DNA from: UMGS1387 sp045646465
GTDB lineage: Bacteria > Bacillota > Clostridia > Oscillospirales > CAG-382
Assembly (NCBI GenBank): GCA_045646465.1
Contig: JAZRKT010000009.1
Coordinates: 1 to 12,360, forward strand
DNA: 12,360 nucleotides
Reading direction: 5' to 3'
The position numbers and the translations under genes were made by a program. The notes beneath the pieces are model-generated. The model was not told where the DNA came from. It searched no databases and saw nothing but the letters and a program-made list of their open reading frames with translations. Positions 6,641 to 12,360 of this stretch are shown piece by piece. The stretch's first letter is position 1. Every line of letters begins with the position of its first letter.

Positions 6641-7296
6641 TTTATACAGGCGTATATACTGATTGTGAAGGAAACAGCGTAAGGGTAAGAGTGACGGAAA
6701 ATGAGTCCTTGCAGGCAGTTGAAAACGACTTTTGCGAGCTTAAAAGAAGATATAACCCTAAGTATGTTACAATAGAGCGCCTTGAGGAGGGAGCAGGGGA
6801 AAGACTTCACCTTAAAATAACGGTGAATGCACCCAGTCACTACCTTACCTCTCCTGAGGACGTTCTGCCAAAGAGCTGCTCGGATATGTCCTTTGAGCTT
6901 GTAGCATACCCGGGTTACCCCATTAAAGAGGTGTCAGCGTTTTACAACCCTCAACGTTACCTTGCGAGCCCAAATGTTTTCAGAAGCGGAGACGCGTGCA
7001 TTGATGACTGGATAGTTCTCAAAAGCTCCCTTGTTTCTGTTGCAGACAAGCTTATCAATGATATTATCCACAATCCCAATGTAACAAGATACGACTCTCC
7101 TGCCAACAGCGATATGATTGACTGGCACAGCGAAAACTGCGAAAAGGGAGCTTTTCCCACAATTGAACCTAAGCTTCTTGATGCAAGCGAGGCGGTAGCT
7201 GCTCTTCCTGCAAGACGTAACAACGGTATGTCCTCTGCAGGCGTAAACAGCACCAGTGCTCCTGCACTTCCCAAAAGAAGAAGACCGTTGATATAA
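6637..7296 (+). CDS. E2-like Ubl-conjugating enzyme (UBC fold)
   Basis: The 219-residue protein keeps the core order of eukaryotic E2 enzymes: YPGYPIKEVSAFYNP (91-105, the YPF.PP strand), SPNVFRSGDACIDDW (111-125, matching HPN...G..CLD..W) with C121 as the catalytic cysteine. Then come SLVSVADKLINDIIHNPN (131-148, the helix ending in dPN) and RYDSPANSDMI (151-161). The N-terminal 80 residues would give the first helix and strands. From 180 onward the chain is Ala/Pro/Arg/Ser-rich and probably disordered, with ALPARR (189-194) and PALPKRRR (209-216). It should take the Ubl from the E1 as a thioester and pass it to a target. No E3 is visible, so it may pick targets directly or via the tail motifs. 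ATG overlaps the E1 TGA, implying translational coupling. Confidence 0.88.
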   Translation: MIYTGVYTDCEGNSVRVRVTENESLQAVENDFCELKRRYNPKYVTIERLEEGAGERLHLKITVNAPSHYLTSPEDVLPKSCSDMSFELVAYPGYPIKEVSAFYNPQRYLASPNVFRSGDACIDDWIVLKSSLVSVADKLINDIIHNPNVTRYDSPANSDMIDWHSENCEKGAFPTIEPKLLDASEAVAALPARRNNGMSSAGVNSTSAPALPKRRRPLI

Positions 7297-7310
7297 GGAG
7301 GTAAAGAATA

Positions 7311-8261
7311 ATGATATATAATAAAACCAAGGAAAATCCCCCGACGCTTCCCTACCGCAATCATACAGGACAGACGGTATATCCTGTGTTAAAAAGCGAG
7401 ACAATTGAAGAAATTATAAAGTCAGACTGCGGCAATGTGTACGTGTGCGATAAATTCGGTAACGGAAGACACACCGTGTTTGTTCTTCCCGAAGCATACA
7501 GCCAGCTTGTAAGTATGATAAGCTACGGCAGACGCTCTCCAATGAACGTCAAGGAGCAGAAGTTTATAGGTCTCGGTCACTTTTTTGACGGCGCAGACGG
7601 ATGTGTAAATATCGTAATTTCCCATTTTATTCAGATTTTTACCACCAACCGCACAGGTATTTCAGCTGAAAACTTAGGCCCCGACGGTGAGCATAATCCC
7701 GGTCTTGACTTTCTCAATTACTACAGAGAGGAATTTCTCGAATACGAAAAAAAGTGCAACACCGATGCCTTCGGAAAGCCTGCCGACCCATTTTTAAAAT
7801 ACGGCGCAAGCGAATATGTGCTTGAAGGCCACACCCACCCCGACCTTGGCGTGTTCTGGAGCAGTACCGATAGAAAAAGCGGTAAGGCAAGAGCTGCAAA
7901 AAAGCCTGTATGTATATTTGTGTGCGACCCCGTAAGAAAGCAGATGCTCGGTTGTGTGGGAAGCGAGTTTGAAAATGCAACCATTTTAGCCTTTTCAAGA
8001 GCTCAGAACGTCACATCATATGCTTTGGATAAAGAAAAAAGCAAGAATAAGGACGTTGAAAAGACAAAAGAGCCCGAAAAATACAAAGCCGAAAAGGAAC
8101 TTACCTTACAGCACGGCTCTGACGGCTTTGACGGACTTTGTGCTGCAGCAGGAGCATATCTTACAAAGCACGGCTACTCAGGCAAGCTTAAATGTCGCAA
8201 AAATTTAAAAGGTGAGAGAGTGATAACCTTCAAGATGACAGCAAAGGGAGGCAAGAAATGA
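7311..8261 (+). CDS. JAB/MPN (JAMM) zinc metalloprotease, predicted Ubl deconjugase
   Basis: This 316-residue protein contains the full JAMM motif: H174 and H176 in GHTHP, seven residues, then S184 and D187 in SSTD. E82 in KEQKFIGLGH is the likely catalytic glutamate. JAMM enzymes cleave isopeptide bonds after ubiquitin-like proteins or trim their precursors, and here the neighbouring Ubl is the obvious substrate. The N-terminal tail has PTLPYR (11-16), a motif shared with other operon proteins. A Lys/Glu-rich linker (about 239-264) leads to a small extra domain (265-316) of unknown type, including DGFDGLCAAAGAYLTKHGY. AGGAGG at 7296-7301 is well spaced. The stop overlaps the next start by four bases. 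The JAB call is firm and the role comes from context. Confidence 0.9.
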   Translation: MIYNKTKENPPTLPYRNHTGQTVYPVLKSETIEEIIKSDCGNVYVCDKFGNGRHTVFVLPEAYSQLVSMISYGRRSPMNVKEQKFIGLGHFFDGADGCVNIVISHFIQIFTTNRTGISAENLGPDGEHNPGLDFLNYYREEFLEYEKKCNTDAFGKPADPFLKYGASEYVLEGHTHPDLGVFWSSTDRKSGKARAAKKPVCIFVCDPVRKQMLGCVGSEFENATILAFSRAQNVTSYALDKEKSKNKDVEKTKEPEKYKAEKELTLQHGSDGFDGLCAAAGAYLTKHGYSGKLKCRKNLKGERVITFKMTAKGGKK

Positions 8262-8995
8262 GTAGCGTTCCCGAAAGCCTTGGAAGCTGCTTTTACCGCA
8301 ATTTGTTGACACGGCAGGGTAAATACTTTTACGACTGCATCCTTAATCACTTCTCTCAAAAGCACTACGAAAGTATGGTCAGCGTCAAAATAGCTGACGG
8401 CAAAAAGGCGTTTGAGGACGGCTTTGCGGCATTCAAGGCAGTAAAGGACGACCACCCCGAATTTTTCTGGCTGGGAAACGAATGCCGCTTTATCCGAAAC
8501 TTAGGCTTCGGATTTATCAAGCCACAGGTGCTGTACAAAAGAAACCATATTGAACGCTTTGAGGCTGTTCTTCAAAGAACGGTAAGCAATATTTTGCGTG
8601 ACACTTCGGGCAGAGATTGCCTGATGGGTCAGAAAAAAGTGTATGAGCGCATAGCAAGAAGGCTGACCTACTGTGACAGCAACGATGCCTGCGAGCACAA
8701 CATCGTAGGTCCCGTGCTAGCCTCAAAGGGTGTTTGCGAGGGCTGTAACGCTCTGCTTATGGTGTGCTTAAGACGCCTGGGGATACCCTGCATCAAGGTG
8801 TACGGAAAATCAAGCCGTGATACGGCACATTGCTGGTGCATTGTGTGGGTAAACGGTAAGCCGAGTCATTGCGATGTGACGTGGGATATACCAAAAGACG
8901 GCTTTGTACGCTTCAACTATTTCAACGTCAGCGACAGGAGAATAGAGAGGGATCATTTTTGCTTTAAAAGCAGTTTTATTCCTGTTTGCAGTTAA
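8258..8995 (+). CDS. transglutaminase-like cysteine enzyme of the Ubl operon
   Basis: The C-terminal half of this 245-residue protein is a transglutaminase-like (papain-fold) core with a complete triad: C160 in SKGVCEGCNALL, H191 in TAHCWCIVW and D206 in SHCDVTWD. The GIPCIKVYG strand between C and H and YFNVSD after the triad are typical of bacterial members. Residues 1-110 are a helical-looking region including DHPEFFWL, also seen in this superfamily. There is no signal peptide, so it acts in the cytoplasm. Such folds serve as peptidases, amidases or true amide cross-linkers. In this operon it could process the Ubl tail, act as a second deconjugase, or form isopeptide links itself; sequence cannot decide. 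The many other cysteines are unusual. It is coupled to JAB by an ATGA overlap. Confidence 0.85.
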   Translation: MSSVPESLGSCFYRNLLTRQGKYFYDCILNHFSQKHYESMVSVKIADGKKAFEDGFAAFKAVKDDHPEFFWLGNECRFIRNLGFGFIKPQVLYKRNHIERFEAVLQRTVSNILRDTSGRDCLMGQKKVYERIARRLTYCDSNDACEHNIVGPVLASKGVCEGCNALLMVCLRRLGIPCIKVYGKSSRDTAHCWCIVWVNGKPSHCDVTWDIPKDGFVRFNYFNVSDRRIERDHFCFKSSFIPVCS

Positions 8996-9002
8996 AAGTT
9001 GA

Positions 9003-9275
9003 AGATACTTTTATGTTTGGAAGGAGTGTTTCGGCACTGCGGTGCCGACATTCTTTTGACCTAAGCGTCAAAAGAATGCAAAAACGCTTCCACTCAACAG
9101 GGGGAGATGGCTCGGTCGGGGATATTAGCTTTGGCGATAATTGCGACACACGGAGACTAAGGGCTCCGTGTGTCGGGTAGTACATACCGTTAGGTAGTGC
9201 TCCCGCCCTGCGCTGATTTCTCCCCCTTTGCCGTGGTGGCTTATCCCCTCACGTTTTGGGCTCGGTGTAAAGTGG
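9003..9275 (+). repeat. left unit of the inverted repeat
   Basis: Hairpin A is TCGGCAC, loop TGCG, GTGCCGA (9031-9048). Hairpin B is CATTCTTTTGAC, loop CTAAGC, and its complement (9049-9078, twelve perfect pairs). Hairpin C is CGACACACGGAG, an eight-base loop, and its complement (9144-9175, twelve perfect pairs). Conserved linkers lie at 9106-9121 and 9192-9220. Similarity to the right unit fades after the CGTTTTGG at 9252-9259. Confidence 0.82.
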
Positions 9276-9349
9276 GAGACTTCGGTGGTTTGACTGGGAG
9301 CTTAACAACGCTTTTTTTAGAAAACTACATCTTCTTACACATATTAACA

Positions 9350-9622
9350 CCCCGCACTACAGCCAAAACGAGAGAGGAAGGCACCCCGCCGTGGAGGGAA
9401 ATCAGCGCAGGGCGGGAGCACTACCTGAAAATACGTACAATCCGAATGTCGGAGTCCTTAATCTCCGACATTCGCAATTAGCACAAAGATGCCAACCCCG
9501 ACCGAGCCATCCCTCCGTTGAGGGGAAGCGTTTTGCGTTCTTTGTCGCTTCGGACAAAGAATGTCGCCTCCGCAGAGGCGAAACCTCCCTGCGATACATA
9601 AAACTAAATTAAAAAAGTATCT
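9350..9622 (-). repeat. right unit of the inverted repeat
   Basis: Read on the minus strand it has the same order as the left unit. Hairpin A is TCGCCTC, loop TGCG, GAGGCGA (9564-9581). Hairpin B pairs 9536-9546 with 9553-9563 (one G-T). Hairpin C is CGAATGTCGGAG, an eight-base loop, and its complement (9443-9474). The stems differ from the left unit at several positions, but both sides have changed so pairing is kept. About 75 bases of low-similarity AT-rich DNA (9276-9349) separate the units. Confidence 0.82.
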
Positions 9623-9647
9623 AAAAATAAAAAAGGAAGTGACATCT

Positions 9648-10718
9648 ATGTATCAAAAGGTCATCAGAGACCCCACGGGACAGGGTCTTATACGAATTGT
9701 TCCCGACGTGTGCGGCGACAGAAACGCCGTCGTCAACGGAAGCATACTTCTTGTTCCTGCAGGAACGGTTGCCTTTGTTTCTGTTAATGGCATACTTTCA
9801 ACGCCGTATATGCCGGGAAGACACACTCTTTTTACAGGCGTTGACCCGTTTTTCGTAAGACTTCGCAACATTATGACTCACGGAGATGCAGGAATATCCG
9901 TTTCGGTGTTTTACATCTCCACAGATAAGACAAAGTTTATGCAGCTTGGAACAGGTGAAATACCTTTTCTTGAACACCGCTTCAGACTTACTATGAAGGC
10001 ACTTGCCTCCTGCAGCCTTACTTATTACGTCAAAGCTCCCGAAAAGGTGTTAAAAAAGCTTGTGGGTGCCTACAGCAGCGATTTCTGCGAGGACGATATT
10101 GAGCCTTGCCTTACTCAGCTCATTTTGTCACCCATAAAGGAAACGCTGTCAAAAGAGCTTGCAAAATGCGAGGTGCACGGGTTTAATTCAAATCTTACAT
10201 CCATAAGCAGAAGCGTATCGGACAAAGTAACCGCAGTCTTTGAGTCCTTCGGACTTGGCACATCCGATTTTAACGTTACAGGTATCAATGTTCCCGAAAA
10301 CGAAATGCAAAGACTGTCCACCCTTGAAGCCGATCACGCTTCGGGTGTCAACCGCACCGACCTTGAAAAATATAACCTTGACAGAATCTGGAACGGAGAT
10401 GTTGATAAAAGAACAATAAGCGAGGCTGTTACGGGCTTTTCTTCAAGAGGAGCTCAGGTGTCATCTTCGGGCGAAGCGCAAAACGTATCGGGTACGGACA
10501 ATGCCATAAAGCTTTTGCTTTTGTCACAGCTTTTTCCGTCTCTTGCAAACAGCTTTGGAGCTATTTCGGGGCAGAATACAAGGGCAGCGGACAGAGCTGT
10601 TACAAATACGCCCTGTGCACCTCCTCCTGTTCCGAAACGTCTTGTAAAATGCCACAGCTGCAAAAGATGTGTGTCACGAAAAGACGGAAAATGCCCTGTA
10701 TGCGGGGCTGAACTGTAA
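9648..10718 (+). CDS. SPFH (band-7-like) protein with C-terminal zinc ribbon
   Basis: The 356-residue protein fits the bacterial SPFH group often annotated as YdjI-like or virion core protein-like. The N-terminal part has NGSILLVPAGTVAFVSVNG (30-48) and MPGRHTLFTGVDPFF (55-69), the usual opening of that fold. The middle has helices up to about 260, then a Ser/Gly-rich linker, a hydrophobic stretch IKLLLLSQLFPSLANSF (287-303), and PPVPKR (326-331). It ends in a zinc ribbon with C335, C338, C349 and C352. SPFH proteins oligomerise on or near membranes and organise partners. The ATG at 9648 follows AAGGAAG at proper spacing, and the longer frame from 9561 runs into the repeat element. The PPVPKR motif links it to the Ubl operon, but direct function there is inference. 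Confidence 0.78.
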   Translation: MYQKVIRDPTGQGLIRIVPDVCGDRNAVVNGSILLVPAGTVAFVSVNGILSTPYMPGRHTLFTGVDPFFVRLRNIMTHGDAGISVSVFYISTDKTKFMQLGTGEIPFLEHRFRLTMKALASCSLTYYVKAPEKVLKKLVGAYSSDFCEDDIEPCLTQLILSPIKETLSKELAKCEVHGFNSNLTSISRSVSDKVTAVFESFGLGTSDFNVTGINVPENEMQRLSTLEADHASGVNRTDLEKYNLDRIWNGDVDKRTISEAVTGFSSRGAQVSSSGEAQNVSGTDNAIKLLLLSQLFPSLANSFGAISGQNTRAADRAVTNTPCAPPPVPKRLVKCHSCKRCVSRKDGKCPVCGAEL

Positions 10719-10737
10719 AAGAAAGGATGAAACAATT

Positions 10738-11184
10738 ATGGAAAGAAAGCTTAATCCCTTAGTTATATCGGCGGTTACTTTGTCGGCATTTGTTATTCCC
10801 CAGATACTATTCTACTGGCTTGCGCCGAAAGGATTTGAAGCAAGAGAAGCAATTTATACCTTTGGTACTCTTTTTACGGCGGTGTCGGCAATGGCAGGCG
10901 CAGGCTGCTGCTGTAAATTCGGCTTGCAAAAGGGAATGCCTTCAGCCGTGGTGAGCGCAGTGTTGGGTGTTCTTGTGACGGCAGTGTGTGGTGTACTTAT
11001 ATTGCTTAATGCATCGTTAAGAAGTAGTATTTTTGCTATGTGTATCTTTTTTCCGCTGTATCTTATGTGCCTTGTACCTCTCATTGCATCGGCAGGCAAA
11101 CGTGAAAACCCCGATGGCGGCTATTTTGGTTTGAACGAAGACCCGAATAGACGCTCGGCGCCTCTTCCACCCAGAAGAATTTAG
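10738..11184 (+). CDS. four-helix membrane protein with LPPRR tail
   Basis: This 148-residue protein is of unrecognised family. Hydrophobic segments at about 8-29, 39-60, 69-91 and 98-119 predict four membrane helices. The basic N-terminus (MERK) and the KR after the last helix place both ends in the cytoplasm. The 28-residue C-terminal tail is polar and ends in APLPPRRI, with PLPPRR at 142-147 almost at the terminus. AAAGGA (10722-10727) precedes the ATG at 10738; the longer frame from 10669 overlaps the SPFH gene without a site. It lies 19 bases after the SPFH stop, in the same unit. It may be a membrane anchor for proteins that bind the LPPRR tail. Confidence 0.72.
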   Translation: MERKLNPLVISAVTLSAFVIPQILFYWLAPKGFEAREAIYTFGTLFTAVSAMAGAGCCCKFGLQKGMPSAVVSAVLGVLVTAVCGVLILLNASLRSSIFAMCIFFPLYLMCLVPLIASAGKRENPDGGYFGLNEDPNRRSAPLPPRRI

Positions 11185-11211
11185 CAAAGCTTAATGAAAG
11201 GACGTGCTTTT

Positions 11212-11841
11212 ATGGAATTCAGATGTCCCTATTGCGGCTGTACAAGCAGTCACTACAATTCAAGAAGAATGAGATACGTGTGCGATATGTGCGGTCACGG
11301 TGTCAATGACAGACAGCAGGAGCAGGAAAGGGCAGAGTATCACAGAGCCATCGCCTCGGCACGTAGTCATCTTGCGGCAGGCAATTGGCAGATGGCAATA
11401 AACATTCTCAGTCCTCTTTTGCAGAACAATCCTACGGACAGACTTCTTTACAGCCTGATGCTCAGAGCCGCAACGTCGGATTTCACCGATTATAATATGG
11501 AGGTATCCTCTATGAAAAGCACTGCCTGCAATTGCTGGGATAAGCTGTCAAGGCTTGGCGGTATTGACGGCAATATGGCAAGGTATTCAAGGAAAGTCTG
11601 GCAGATGAGAAAGGATGCACTTGTCAGAAAGAAGAATAAAGTGTACTTCAGAACAGGTCTTGCCGTTGGAAGTATGCTGTGCTCCTTTTCCTGCCTTTTT
11701 GCAAATGCTTATTTTGCATTTTTCCTGCTTGTTCTTGTTTCCATTTTCCTTGCAGGAAGTGTTTCGGATCTTAAGCCAAAGGAGTTGAAAGCGCAGATAG
11801 CACGTATTCCACAAAGCAGTCTTGCCAACCCTTTTCAATAA
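11212..11841 (+). CDS. zinc-ribbon, TPR-like, two-helix membrane protein
   Basis: The 209-residue protein is of unrecognised family. An N-terminal zinc ribbon uses C5, C8 (CPYCG) and C24, C27 (CDMCG). A helical region at 40-88 with HRAIASARSHLAAGNWQMAI and a following LSPLLQNNPTDRLLYSLML looks like one or two TPR-type repeats. A second helical patch follows. Residues 146-163 and 164-182 are hydrophobic and form a membrane hairpin, so the ends are probably cytoplasmic. The start at 11212 was chosen because AAAGGA (11197-11202) sits nine bases before it; an in-frame ATG at 11194 overlaps that site. It is last in the SPFH gene run. It lacks the [L/V]PxR motif, so its TPR-like part is one possible reader of it; this is speculation. 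Confidence 0.72.
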   Translation: MEFRCPYCGCTSSHYNSRRMRYVCDMCGHGVNDRQQEQERAEYHRAIASARSHLAAGNWQMAINILSPLLQNNPTDRLLYSLMLRAATSDFTDYNMEVSSMKSTACNCWDKLSRLGGIDGNMARYSRKVWQMRKDALVRKKNKVYFRTGLAVGSMLCSFSCLFANAYFAFFLLVLVSIFLAGSVSDLKPKELKAQIARIPQSSLANPFQ

Positions 11842-12009
11842 AAATACACCCCTTTGCCAAAGGAATTTGAAGACGAAAATTGTATTGACGAAATAAAGAG
11901 TATATATCTTTTGGATGTTTCCAAGGGTTACACCTCAAAGGCTGGCTGTCTTAACGGCATTGAAAGCGTTAAGAAGAACTTACCTGCGGCTCAAATAGTT
12001 AGGGAATAA
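11842..12009 (+). pseudogene. headless DUF1508 (YegP-like) gene remnant
   Basis: The frame right after the preceding stop reads on to a TAA at 12007-12009 without an ATG or a ribosome site. Its last 30 residues, containing GYTSKAGCLNGIESVKKNLP, match from memory the conserved C-terminal half of DUF1508/YegP-type small proteins, which usually end in a similar SVKKNAP stretch. The N-terminal strand half of the repeat is not recognisable upstream, so the gene seems truncated. It shares its frame with the upstream gene only by chance or through a past fusion. The function of the family is poorly known. Confidence 0.5.
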
Positions 12010-12027
12010 GTTATAGCACAAACACAA

Positions 12028-12055
12028 AAAGGCTGTCCGCCAGGACAGCCTTTTT
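12028..12055 (+). terminator. strong intrinsic terminator, end of the locus
   Basis: AAAGGCTGTCC (12028-12038) pairs perfectly with GGACAGCCTTT (12043-12053) around a GCCA loop, and a T run covers 12051-12055. The A run upstream lets it work in both directions. It is the first clear terminator after 4509 on the plus strand, which fits read-through of the whole Ubl to zinc-ribbon region as one unit. Confidence 0.85.
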
Positions 12056-12087
12056 GCTTGTCGCAAAACCATTATAAAAGTTTAGGT

Positions 12088-12242
12088 CAAGCCTTTTTAA
12101 AGGCTTGCAGTTTCCAAAGACAGCGTCTTTGGTCGCCGTCCGCAGACGGCGAAACGCCTTATGCTTCACAAAGCGCAGGAAAGGTGAATTTGCCGTCCTT
12201 TAAAGGACGGCAAAGAGGAAAACCCTCGCCGGGGGTTTTCCT
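12088..12242 (-). repeat. palindrome cluster related to the large inverted repeat
   Basis: Five consecutive hairpins lie here. They are CAAGCCTTT/AAAGGCTTG (12088-12107), CCAAAGAC/GTCTTTGG (12114-12132), and TCGCCGTC/GACGGCGA with a CGCA loop (12133-12152). A perfect 26-base palindrome lies at 12189-12214 and AGGAAAACCC/GGGTTTTCCT at 12216-12242. On the minus strand the third and second reproduce hairpin A (same TGCG loop, same GTTTC lead-in and GAC exit) and then a hairpin in the place of B. It is a partial third member. No gene is seen in 12010-12360. Confidence 0.7.
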
Positions 12243-12278
12243 GAAATGTGAAATAAAACATACTTTTTCAACAGACTT

Positions 12279-12301
12279 AACAGCCGTAACAGGCTGTTTT
12301 T
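12279..12301 (+). terminator. small terminator-like hairpin
   Basis: AACAGCC (12279-12285) pairs with GGCTGTT (12292-12298) around a six-base loop and is followed by TTT at 12299-12301. No gene lies just upstream on this strand. It may end a short transcript from the palindrome cluster or be another hairpin of it. The last 59 bases are AT-rich and show nothing I can name. Confidence 0.4.
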
Positions 12302-12360
12302 ACATAGCACATAATTATATCATCAAATTCACTGATAATATTTGTACGGAACTTAAATCA

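Larger units (their letters stand above)
9003..9622. repeat. large imperfect inverted repeat with nested hairpins
   Basis: The 652-base gap between the transglutaminase-like and SPFH genes is filled by two head-to-head copies of one unit. Outer ends are AGATACTTTT (9003-9012) and its complement AAAAGTATCT (9613-9622). A 29-base segment at 9192-9220 matches the reverse complement of 9398-9426 exactly, and GATGGCTCGGTCGGGG (9106-9121) matches 9496-9511. Three small hairpins in each arm occupy equivalent places. There is no transposase gene and no convincing open frame. The element is more GC-rich than its flanks. It resembles a BIME/REP-type or MITE-like element. It lies between genes linked by a shared motif, so it probably entered an existing locus. 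Confidence 0.88.

Noticed and set aside
9290..9320. Terminator at the T run in the centre of the inverted repeat
   Set aside because: The stem before the T run is only about three pairs (AGC/GCT), too weak to call.
9197..9612. Two open frames (9197-9481, 9391-9612) inside the inverted repeat
   Set aside because: They lack ribosome sites and protein-like composition, and run through conserved hairpin and repeat DNA.
9003..9622. Classic insertion sequence
   Set aside because: There is no transposase gene and no clear target-site duplication. The ten-base outer inverted repeat alone is weak evidence in AT-rich DNA.
9561..9647. N-terminal extension of the SPFH protein
   Set aside because: It translates repeat hairpins. 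The ATG at 9648 has a well-spaced AAGGAAG.
12088..12242. CRISPR array or tRNA cluster
   Set aside because: The palindromes differ in sequence and spacing, so there are no direct repeats with regular spacers, and none folds as a cloverleaf.

Overview
The window looks like a chromosomal piece of a low-to-mid GC Clostridia (Oscillospiraceae/Ruminococcus-like) genome. The grounds are AGGAGG-type ribosome binding sites before nearly every gene, consensus sigma-A promoters, AT-rich gaps, and housekeeping genes of a Firmicutes type. No taxonomic marker is present, so this is an inference.

Layout. (1) 1-273 is mostly non-coding: a possible 3' gene end and a terminator. (2) 274-1314 (minus) encodes a membrane protein with an external HExxH metallopeptidase-like domain. 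It is divergent from bcp (1457-1912), which has a textbook extended sigma-A promoter and is followed by a PHP-family histidinol-phosphatase-like gene (1934-2734). (3) 2735-3027 is a gap with a possible decayed coding remnant and a promoter. (4) 3028-4407 is an Na+-coupled amino acid symporter of the NSS family, closed by two hairpin terminators. (5) 4636-8995 is the centrepiece, a tightly packed six-gene operon: ubiquitin-like protein, membrane-anchored proline-rich protein, E1-like activating enzyme, E2-like conjugating enzyme, JAB/JAMM deconjugase, and transglutaminase-like cysteine enzyme. (6) 9003-9622 is a large imperfect inverted repeat made of two head-to-head copies of a unit whose internal hairpins covary. 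(7) 9648-11841 holds an SPFH/zinc-ribbon protein, a four-helix membrane protein and a zinc-ribbon/membrane protein. (8) 11842-12360 holds a headless DUF1508 (YegP-like) remnant, a strong terminator, and a palindrome cluster related to the large repeat.

How it fits together. The Ubl, E1, E2 and JAB proteins form a complete eukaryote-like conjugation and deconjugation pathway of the kind predicted and, in some bacteria, shown to act in phage defence. A short motif, [L/V]-P-x-R, usually in a flexible tail, recurs in the E2, the JAB protein, the proline-rich membrane protein, the SPFH protein and the four-helix membrane protein, and also occurs in the Ubl. I found it in none of the four unrelated proteins to the left. 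This suggests that the genes on both sides of the inverted repeat form one system, that the repeat sits inside the locus, and that the conjugation enzymes may be docked at the membrane through a common peptide motif. The operon class is known. The SPFH/membrane arm, the transglutaminase-like partner and the shared motif are the parts most likely to be undescribed.
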